Positions 1 to 8,300 of a stretch of 9,430 nt of DNA are shown in pieces; position 1 is the first letter of the stretch, and each line of letters starts with the position of its first letter. The translations under genes and the position numbers were made by a program. Location of the stretch: positions 1-9,430 of the forward strand of contig CAMWNQ010000061.1 of assembly GCA_947175655.1 (NCBI GenBank), in the 5' to 3' direction. The DNA is from an uncultured Clostridia bacterium (lineage in GTDB: Bacteria > Bacillota > Clostridia > Oscillospirales > Ruminococcaceae). Under the pieces are notes generated by a model that saw only the letters and a program-made list of their open reading frames with translations, did not search any database and was not told the DNA's origin.

Positions 1-365
1 ATATTAAGTCTGTTTCTGGGCAATATAGGATTAAAATTCAGTTTTTTATAATATTTCGAAAACTCCCATATCTGTGAACCAAGTGTCAGAATTACAGCTC
101 CGATAAAAATAAGCCAGTTTGAATATGGATAACCAAGAGTACTGATAAGATGTATATAAAATATAATCAGTTCTGCTATGGAAAAACTTATAATTCCGGA
201 ATACTTACTGCCGAAAATAAATATAAAAGCACTTGCTGAAAGAGGAAGTCCAATAAATATAAACGGAGGCATAAACTGTTTTTTCCAGAATACAACTAAC
301 AAAATTATTCCTGCTATAAATAAAGCAAGTCCGATAAGTGCCTGATGTTTTATCCTTTCTTTCAT
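1..365 (-). CDS. Multi-pass membrane protein of unknown function, N-terminal part (runs off window)
   Basis: An open frame starts at ATG 363-365 on the minus strand and is still open at base 1, giving 121 residues without a stop. The translation begins MKERIKHQALIGLALFIAG and shows about four hydrophobic segments, at residues 9-27, 33-52, 56-77 and 84-100. A polar, basic stretch follows (EFSKYYKKLNFNP), probably cytoplasmic. The short positively charged N-terminus before the first segment suggests that the N-terminus lies inside the cell. The start is 12 bases after the stop of the amidohydrolase gene. No good Shine-Dalgarno sequence precedes it, so translation may depend on coupling to the upstream gene, or the true start could be elsewhere. 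I do not recognise a family and see no catalytic motif. The reading frame is convincing because it is continuous and strongly hydrophobic; the function is unknown. Confidence 0.72.
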   Translation of the reverse strand, partial: MKERIKHQALIGLALFIAGIILLVVFWKKQFMPPFIFIGLPLSASAFIFIFGSKYSGIISFSIAELIIFYIHLISTLGYPYSNWLIFIGAVILTLGSQIWEFSKYYKKLNFNPILPRNRLN

Positions 366-377
366 AATCTATAATAT

Positions 378-1172
378 TTATACTATTCCGAAGAATTTTT
401 TGAAGTTGCCGGCAAGTATCATCTGATTTTCTTCCGGAGTGAATCCAAGTGACATAAGATTATGAAATTCCGAGATATGTCTCCACATAGGAAAATCCGT
501 ACCAAAAAAGCATCTTTCAATTCCGAGATTTCTTATATATTTTACTGCTGTTTCCTTGGACATAAAGTCAAGTGAACTGCTTGTATCAAACCATACATTA
601 TCCATACCTACAAGATATTCCTGTGCTTCTTCCCAGCGTTCATATCCTCCGAGATGTGCAGAAATTACTTTGAGTTCCGGAAAATCCTTATGAACTTTTA
701 CAAGCTTTTTAGGTGCAGAATATTCATAACGTCTGTCACCGAAATGTATAAGCATTGGCAGTTTACCTTCCGCCATTTCATACATCTTATAGGCTTCTTT
801 TGAATCTATGTCAAATTTCTGGAAATCAGGATGAAGTTTTATTCCTTTAAGATTCAATTCAAGTATCTGATTAAAATCTCGCTCCATATCATCAGACTGT
901 GGATGAAGAGTTCCGAGTCCGATAAATTCACTGTGTTCTTCGCATTCCTTTGCAATAAAATTATTTATATTGCAGACCTGTGCCGGAGTTGTAGCAGTTG
1001 AAAATATCAGATATTTAGATACATTTATTTTTTTTCCACTTTCTATAAGATGAGTACTATTTCCGATATTTCTCATTTTAAGGTCATAAAAATGGCCTAT
1101 ATTTTCAGTAGCTATATCTGCAATTTTATCCGGAAAAATATGTGCATGAGCATCAATAATTTCATATTCCAT
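378..1172 (-). CDS. Amidohydrolase-2 family metal-dependent hydrolase (TIM barrel)
   Basis: The 264-residue product fits the length of the amidohydrolase-2 family (amidohydrolase superfamily, TIM barrel). These enzymes hydrolyse or decarboxylate small substrates with a metal held by conserved His and Asp residues. The expected markers occur in order: the HxH of strand 1 (H9 and H11 in IIDAHAHIFPD), GIKLHP with K112 and H114, LIHFGD with H143, SAHLGG with H173, and FGTDFP with D226, the typical late catalytic Asp. The set looks complete, so an active cytoplasmic enzyme is likely. There is no signal peptide. The substrate cannot be told from sequence; related proteins include 2-pyrone-4,6-dicarboxylate lactonase-like and ACMSD-like enzymes. 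The ATG start is supported by a strong Shine-Dalgarno sequence. The gene begins 17 bases after the stop of the HEPN-motif gene and ends 12 bases before the membrane protein gene, so it is probably in the same transcript. A link with the upstream conflict-type genes is uncertain. Confidence 0.92.
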   Translation of the reverse strand: MEYEIIDAHAHIFPDKIADIATENIGHFYDLKMRNIGNSTHLIESGKKINVSKYLIFSTATTPAQVCNINNFIAKECEEHSEFIGLGTLHPQSDDMERDFNQILELNLKGIKLHPDFQKFDIDSKEAYKMYEMAEGKLPMLIHFGDRRYEYSAPKKLVKVHKDFPELKVISAHLGGYERWEEAQEYLVGMDNVWFDTSSSLDFMSKETAVKYIRNLGIERCFFGTDFPMWRHISEFHNLMSLGFTPEENQMILAGNFKKFFGIV

Positions 1173-1181
1173 ATTAAAAAT

Positions 1182-1189
1182 CTCTCCTT
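1182..1189 (-). promoter_or_regulatory. Strong Shine-Dalgarno site of the amidohydrolase gene
   Basis: Minus-strand AAGGAGAG lies 9 bases before the ATG at 1172 and directly follows the TAA stop of the upstream gene (1190-1192). It fixes the amidohydrolase start. It also suggests that this gene is translated efficiently on its own, not only by coupling. Confidence 0.85.
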
Positions 1190-2293
1190 TTAATAACCAT
1201 TAGTCAGTATTCTTTTAACTTCCTGATAGCTTACAATGTTATTATGGGCAAGCTTATTTCTTGAATCATAAAAAAATTTAAGTTCATTTTTCTTTTGGCT
1301 GTCAATTCTTATCTTATTGCTGTAAGCCAGTTTTTTGAGTCCACTTATTTCAATTTCATAAGGTTCCTCAATTTTTTCACCTATAGCATTTTCCATTGGC
1401 AAACATTCTTGTATCTGAGAATATTCTTTTGTAATAAATCTTGACCTGTACCTTTCAATAATCGGAAACAGAATCTTTATTTGTACTTCAAGCACTGTCG
1501 ACTTGGCAGTATGAAGATTTTTAAGCTCGATTTTTGTTTTGTCACTACTATATCTGAAACTTTCAGAATATTTTTGCAAGGTTTCAATCGGAGTTTCTGC
1601 AAGATTATGACCGTGTTCAGTGAGACAGGCACAGAATTCAGCATCACATTCTCCTAAAAGATATGCAAGTTCTGCGGTATAATGCTTAATATCATCACTA
1701 CAGTTCAGATTTGATACTAAAAGCGAACAAAATGTATAGTAATCATAATTCTTTATTTCACGTTCCCAGCAGAAAAGCTGAAAATATTTGTAATTAACAA
1801 ACGTTTTTTCATTGTCATCAAGATATTCAAGAATAAAAACTGCACGTTTTTTTGATTTGTCACAGTTTGAATGGTATTCCTCCACAAAATCACACCAAGC
1901 CCGACAACTTTCTTTGTCTATGCCCTTTATCCATACATAAGTATTATTAAGGATAATATCATCACTTTCTGCCAGAAACTTTGCATAGGATTCACCTGGC
2001 CAGTAGTCATTAAGCTTACTTTTGTAACAGTATTTTTCAGCAATAAACTTTCCTGCATCACCAGAATTCTGTATAATCTCATTGGATACATTTAATATGT
2101 CAGTCTTGTTGCTTGAATTTGACTGATGCAGTTTTTCATTAAGAGTTTCAAATAAAAAATCATACCAAGGCACGTGTTTCGGGAAAAAAAGTGCAATACT
2201 TTTTTCTTTCAGAAGTTGCTTTGACATATCATTAAGTACTCTTACGGCATTAGGAACCTGATGCCACCAAATAGATGCCTTGTTGTTGTTCAA
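1190..2293 (-). CDS. HEPN-motif protein, putative partner of the giant STAND NTPase
   Basis: This is a 367-residue soluble protein, counted from a TTG start at 2291-2293. An in-frame GTG at 2300-2302 would add three residues, but it directly abuts the AAAGG that should be the Shine-Dalgarno site, so TTG is preferred. The N-terminal part contains WWHQVP (from residue 9), a strand-like ALFFPKHVPW (34-43), YVWIKGID (119-126) and RAVFILEYLDD (150-160). Strands alternate with helices like an alpha/beta domain, but no P-loop is visible. The last ~100 residues (about 266-367) are helical and end with RNKLAH (R345 and H350), the Rx4H signature of HEPN domains; many such domains are metal-independent RNases. 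The gene lies 64 bases downstream of the giant NTPase gene and is probably co-transcribed with it. My reading is that it is an RNase-like effector or adaptor controlled by the NTPase. The family has a familiar feel as a companion of such NTPases, but I cannot name it. HEPN assignment is moderately sure; activity and role are inference. Confidence 0.85.
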   Translation of the reverse strand: MNNNKASIWWHQVPNAVRVLNDMSKQLLKEKSIALFFPKHVPWYDFLFETLNEKLHQSNSSNKTDILNVSNEIIQNSGDAGKFIAEKYCYKSKLNDYWPGESYAKFLAESDDIILNNTYVWIKGIDKESCRAWCDFVEEYHSNCDKSKKRAVFILEYLDDNEKTFVNYKYFQLFCWEREIKNYDYYTFCSLLVSNLNCSDDIKHYTAELAYLLGECDAEFCACLTEHGHNLAETPIETLQKYSESFRYSSDKTKIELKNLHTAKSTVLEVQIKILFPIIERYRSRFITKEYSQIQECLPMENAIGEKIEEPYEIEISGLKKLAYSNKIRIDSQKKNELKFFYDSRNKLAHNNIVSYQEVKRILTNGY

Positions 2294-2302
2294 ATAAATC
2301 AC

Positions 2303-2307
2303 CCTTT
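2303..2307 (-). promoter_or_regulatory. Shine-Dalgarno site that decides the start of the HEPN-motif gene
   Basis: The minus strand reads GTGAAAGGGTGATTTATTTG. AAAGG directly abuts the in-frame GTG (2300-2302), which leaves no spacing. It lies 9 bases before the in-frame TTG at 2291-2293, and the longer AAAGGGTGA resembles the anti-SD complement. The TTG is therefore the better start. Confidence 0.55.
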
Positions 2308-2315
2308 CACGAATT

Positions 2316-2337
2316 GGGGAACGTTTTTACGTTCCCC
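2316..2337. repeat. Perfect 9-bp inverted repeat (hairpin) between the NTPase and HEPN-motif genes
   Basis: GGGGAACGT (2316-2324) and ACGTTCCCC (2329-2337) are perfect inverted repeats around a 4-base TTTT loop (AAAA in the minus-strand RNA). The stem is much more GC-rich than its surroundings. In the direction of transcription it is followed by AATTCGTG, not by a U-run, so it is not a canonical intrinsic terminator. It ends 8 bases before the Shine-Dalgarno site of the HEPN-motif gene. Possible roles are partial attenuation, stabilisation of a processed mRNA end, tuning of downstream translation, or a protein-binding palindrome. The sequence does not choose among them. Confidence 0.8.
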
Positions 2338-2357
2338 TTTATAAAATATTCTGTTTT

Positions 2358-5300
2358 TTATTCTATATAATTGATGAGCTTGTCTTCAATATCTTTTCTT
2401 GTTCCGAATATTGTGCAGAAACTGTCTCTTCTGAATTTATATCTGTTTTCTTCTGGTTGAATAAGAATTCCGAGTGCAGAAAGTTCATCAAGAGATTCAA
2501 TAAGTTCTTCAGCAGATATATCAGAAATCTTCTTGATACAGCTTTTCATTGCTTCCTGACGTATTTCTTCTGATGTATATCCGTTCTGTGATTTTTGATT
2601 ATATAAAAGCTGGGCAATTATCAAAGCTATTATAAAATAGTTGTTTTTATAAAATTCATCGCTTTTAAGAATTCTTTCAAATGCAAGATTAATCTTTAAT
2701 CTGAAATTTTCATCACTGAGAATCTTTTTAACCTGTTTATCTGTTACAATATATGGAGGTGAATTTAATTCATTATATCCGGCATAATCTTCATGTTTGA
2801 GTGTTTCGAGAAGCATAACACAATAATAACGGATAACAGACGGAAAATAATTTGAATTCGCAAGTATAAATGATATTGTTTCAAAGTTTTCAAAATACAT
2901 TCCCATATATCTGAGAGGTTCAGTTATAAACTTTATTCCTTCTTCTGAACTGAAAAATTCAATGGAACAGGATGAAAGATTTTCAATACCTGATTCAAAG
3001 TCGCAGAGACAGGAGATTATAAACTTGAATTTGTTTTCTGAATTATTCTGTACATCTTTAAGAAGTCTGAGCGGTTCAAATCCTGATTCCCTGCATTCAT
3101 TTATAAATAAATCGGCATTGTCAAGAATAAGATAAACAACTTCAGAACTTTTTTCAGCAAAGCTTTTAATAGCCTCACATAAATCCTTCCAGTCATTATA
3201 ATATAATGTCTCGCCTGATTCATCGGAATTGTACAGTGTCTTCCATTCGTATGCAATTTTTTCCACAACTTCCTGAACACTGCAACAGTCTATATCAACA
3301 AATACTGCTGATTTTCCAATTTTTTTCTGAAGCATTTTAAGAAGTGATGTTCGGCCTGTTCCATGTACTCCAACCAGAATATTTGCACCCGAAAGCGATT
3401 GTAAAGATTCAAGCTGTGTGTTTCTTCCTGTAAACAGTTCTTCCATAATTTCCACAGTATTACATATATATGGCTGATAATTTGAAAACGGCATTATTAA
3501 TTCCATAAGCATACTGTTTATATTTTCTGCTGAATAATTTCCGGCAAGATAAGCAATAACAACTCTGTCAACAACAGCAAATATGTTTCTAAATGTTTCC
3601 TGCTTTATCTTTTTTGCAAGACAACGTCTTTCTGATGCTGTAAGTGCATAGTCAAGGAAAACAACAGCATTTGAAATATTTTCAATCTGTTTTTCAATAC
3701 AGTGAAGTTTTTCCAGAAGGTCAGCACTGTTTAAGTTTCCAGATATGAAAATAACATCAAATCCATATTGTTCAGCGTGTGAACCAAATACTGCCATAGG
3801 ATGTCTGTAAGCTTTAATTTCAGAATTTTCAGAAGTTTCAAAAACCATTGAGAATTTTTCAGTATCTTTTCCGGCTCTTGCCTTGTTTACTGCCTTGAAA
3901 TTTCTGAAGCCAAGTTGATTTATAATTTTTTCAACATTGGAATCTCCTCCACTTTCTCCGTTCGGAAACCAGTATGAGAGAAGTTCTTTGCCATTTTCTT
4001 TATCTTTTCCAAAACGATTTAGAATATCAACGGAATCAATCTTATGTCCTGTACATTTACTGTAGATTTCAGCATAATGACTCCAGAAGTCTTTAAGATA
4101 ATTTGTACTTTTATAAACACTGTCCATATCAAGTATTTCTTTGCCATCAATAACAAGATTTATATAATCTTCTGCAACGGTATAATTAAGAGAATCAATC
4201 GCAGAACTTATTTTATCAATATTACAAGCTGAGACATTATGGGAATTCTTAAGCATATCAAGTCTTTCTTTAAGTTCAATGCTTCTTTTTTCTGATTCGT
4301 TGTAAATCATCTTTTTAAGATTAATTATAATTTTTGCATAGAATCCGTAATTATGTGTGATACAACATTTTCTGTACCATATATCAGAAATTTCACTGAC
4401 AACTTCTTTGATATCATCATCTCCATAGAGTTGTCCGCAGTTATAGACAAGTTCAGTGTTTTCAATAAAATCCGTCTGAATGCTGTGGGCTTTCTGTTTT
4501 GATGCACCGCAGAATTCGGATATTTTTTCAATGTATGGATTTATATTTTCTGATGTCTTTGTATGTGCAAGATAATCATTGATGAAAACGGCAGAACCAT
4601 AATCATTATTTTCAATTTCTTTTGAAAATATCTCATCAAGTCTCTTTTCAAAAGACTTTTCAGGTTCAAAAAAATGTTTTCTTATTCTTTCGATTATATT
4701 GAATTCAGGCAAAGTATAAAAAGCAGATGATATTTCAGGAATTCCATATTCATCAAGAATAATATAGCCATTTTTAAGAAAATCAATAAAATAATATTTA
4801 TTTGACTCAGCATCATAAGTACCGTTTATTCTTTCATATATATCATCAAAAACTGTATTCATAATGTGGTCTGAAAGATTTTTAAAGTCTTCTGTATCTT
4901 TTTTAAGTTCCTCGAGAAGTTGGAGAATATTTGATTTCTTATTTTCATACTCATTCAATTCAATTTCACTTGAAGAGAATTTTTTATTTTTTTCAAAAAG
5001 TGTAACCCAGTCGCATAAAACTTCAGATATTTTCTTTAAGGCAACTTTTGAATGATTTTCCACTTCACCAAGGGGTTTGTCAGAACTGTTAGCAATTTTG
5101 CCTCTCTTCTTTTTATTTTTATCGTTTCTGATTTCTTCTTTAGCATCGTTCCAAATTTTTTCTATATATTCATCAATTTTTTCTCCGGTTATATTGGAAC
5201 TCTTTATTTCAGATTTTTCCTTTATAAAATATTTCGCAAGAAATTCTTTAACTTCATCAAACTTTTCAGAATTGTTATCGACAACTACTTTAAGCATACT

Positions 5301-8300
5301 TATAAGCTCATTATTTTTAGCGAACATTATTTTTGTATACTTCTTTACTACTGGACTTTGAAAAGCTTCTGATGAATTGGCATAGACATTATAATAATTA
5401 CTTGCTTTAACATTTAATTCTTCAATCTGTTTTTTATAATTAAATCTGTCTTTTGTATTGTAATCTGAGAAATAATCAATACCAATATTAAATCTGTTTC
5501 TGAATTCAAGGAAAATATCAACAAGTGGTTTTATAGAAGGATACTGTTCAGCAATAGAACTTTCTTTTATATTTTCAGCAACATTGCTTATAAGATAATC
5601 ATACTTATCACCAGCATAATAAATCGTTCTGAGTTCACTGGCAGTAATGCAGGCATTATAAAGTTCTTTGTCAAATATCAATTCTGTAGGATGAATGCCA
5701 AGTACTTCACTTGATATATAAGTACACTGTTCTGCCGGATTGTCAACAGCAAGACTAAGAAGATAATAAAAATCCTTATATTTGCTGTCGATTTCAGAAA
5801 CTGCCTTGAGATAAGTTAATGCACAATAATATTTTCCCTTTGAAATCATATCACTGACATCATTTTTTATCTGTTCATCAGAAAAATCAATCTTTGAAAC
5901 ATCTTTCATAAAATGATGATATTTTTCACTTTCTTCTGGCTCTTGATAAAAAATATCCTGTTCATCTTCATCTTCCTGTTCCAGTTCCAAATCACATTCA
6001 AGCTCTGATGTTATATCTGATTCATTTTCAGATTCTGTATTCGATTCTGTTTCTTCCGATATTTCAGATTTTTCATCCTGATTTTTATTTTCAACTGTCA
6101 CTGCTTCTTCTGAATCTTCCGGACTACCATCAGGAGGAGTTGAAGGGTCTTCATCTGAAACAAGAATATCCATTATATCTTTTGATGTCAATACTTCTTC
6201 ATTCATATCAAGATATGAACCGTCACTCTGAAGTGTATAAAATCTTTCATATTCTATAAAAGATGATAATGCATCTGATAAAATTGTTTTCCATTCAAAA
6301 CCATAATTGTCAGAAGATACAATAACTGCAATCTTATCTTTTGATTTTATAATGTTTTCTATTTTGGTTTTCAGAAGTTCTTTTATCATTTTTAATGATG
6401 ACTGATACGATTCAGAATCAACTTCATTGACTATATAAGGAGAGATGATTATAAATCCAAAATCTGCTTTTCCTTTTCCGAAAGGAGTTTTTTTGTTTTT
6501 AAGGAAAATAACATCCATCTTGAAATAATCAGATATATGTGTTGTCATTTCCATAATAAAATAATTTTTATCGTGAGCTGTAAACATATTCAGGATAACT
6601 GAACAATGCCTAAGATATAATGAAAGTTTTTCAAAGTCTTCAGGCTTGAATATAGCAGGGGTGATTTTTGAATTCTGACGTATATTTCCTATTGATTTTT
6701 TTATTGCATCTTTATTCAGATTTTCAACAGCATTTGAAGTAACATAGTAATAATCGTCGTCATCATCATTATCTATATTTACTTTTTCAATTATACCGAA
6801 TGAGTGAAAGAAATCTATTGCAAAATCAACTGTAGAATAATCTCTTTCACCTGCTTCTCTCAATGTTGCATCAAGCATATGCTTAATCATTTTGATGCTG
6901 AAAAACTTTATTATTATCAAAATATTCAGGAATTCGCCAATAACCGGATTATTCTGACGGTGTTTTGGGAATTGTCTCTTGAATTCAGAACTGAAATTAT
7001 TTTTTGCAAGTAATCTTTCTCTGTCCTTATGAACTTCTATATTATAGTGTATTTCTACCAGATGTTCCGGCTCTATTCCCTGACTGGCAGGTTCAATGAA
7101 CTGAACTTCTTCTTCGGACTGTTGAGACGGAGAATTACTCTTTTTATCGGCAGGCTTGACAGTTTGTACAGCAGTTTCCTTTTTCTCAGCCTTGGAAGTT
7201 TTTTTCTCATTAGGTTCTTCTTTTTTTTCAGTAACATCTTCCTGAGTATTATTGACCTTTTCCGATACTTTTTCTGATTGCTTTATGCTTGCTATACATT
7301 TTTCAATAAGCGGATTTATTTTATCTTTCTCAACAGCATTGTATTTTAAAATCAGAACTGCATCATTTATTTTATTTTTAACATCAAGCCATTGTTCAAG
7401 AGTCTTTTTTGATTCCACATATTTTTTATCTTTAAACAAATATTCAGCTTTGGTCACAAGATAATGAAGCTTCTTATTAACAGATGGTGCATCTTCAATA
7501 AGAATCTCAAAATATCTGGTAACTTGTTCTTCATCATTCATTCTGATATAAAGTGAATAATAAGCTTCAGTAACACTATACTTATTACTTATATATGAAC
7601 CATATTTATCTATAAATTTCTTTGCACTTTTATAATTCTGGGTTTCGTGTTCAAAATTTGCAAGGGTCATATAACACTGAATAATTCTCTGGAACATTTC
7701 CTCTACTTTATTATCCCTTATCAAAACACAATAGAAACAGTCAAGAGCTGATTTATATTCTTTGTTTACAACATACTGTGCACCCAAGTTTATCATTGCA
7801 TCTGCATTAAAAGTAATTTCTTCAACATTCATTGCCTTCTGACCATCATATGAATTGAATGAAACGCTTATTTTTGTAAAATCCTGTTCGGAATCAGCAA
7901 GCTTGCTTTTTAAAGAAGATTGGTTTTTCTTATCATCAAGAAGGTTTCTTAAAAATGTGTACTGTTTTCCCGGATTACTGTAACTGCAAACAGTGCATGT
8001 AAGCTTATCAACATTAAATATATATCCGAACATCGTATCAGGAGAAAATTTGCTGGTATCAACCAGAGTTTCACATTTTTCTGATATATAGTATTTCAAT
8101 ATTTCAGTTGTGTTCAGGCTACAGCTGACCGGCAATGTATTTGTTTTTGCATAAATAAGATAATCAAAGCATATATCCAAATTAATATGTTCATCATCAG
8201 GAAAATAAGAAGGATATCTTTTAGCAAGGTCATTAAAATAAAATGCATTTCCATTTTTAACAGTCGAATTCACTAAAATATAAAGTATCTGCTTGGAAAA

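Noticed and set aside
2316..2337. Intrinsic terminator after the giant gene
   Set aside because: The stem is good, but the minus strand continues AATTCGTG instead of a U-run. On the plus strand it is followed by TTTATAAAAT, a poor U-run, and no plus-strand gene ends there.
4325..4531. 68-residue minus-strand open frame
   Set aside because: Out-of-frame shadow within the helical region of the giant gene; no ribosome binding site or recognisable motif.
5075..5135. Basic patch NDKNKKKRGK near residue 1385 as a nucleic-acid-binding or localisation signal
   Set aside because: It is a short charged loop between helices with no surrounding motif; a signal of this kind has no clear meaning in a bacterium.
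5052..5372. Overlapping plus-strand open frames (106 and 94 residues) rich in Phe, Ile and Ser that look membrane-like
   Set aside because: They are antisense shadows of Lys/Glu-rich coding sequence, which yields Phe/Leu/Ser-rich reverse frames; no start signals, and the opposite frame is clearly coding.
7975..8005. CxxC (CTVC) near residue 425 of the giant protein as a zinc site
   Set aside because: I see no second Cys/His pair nearby, so a zinc ribbon cannot be supported.
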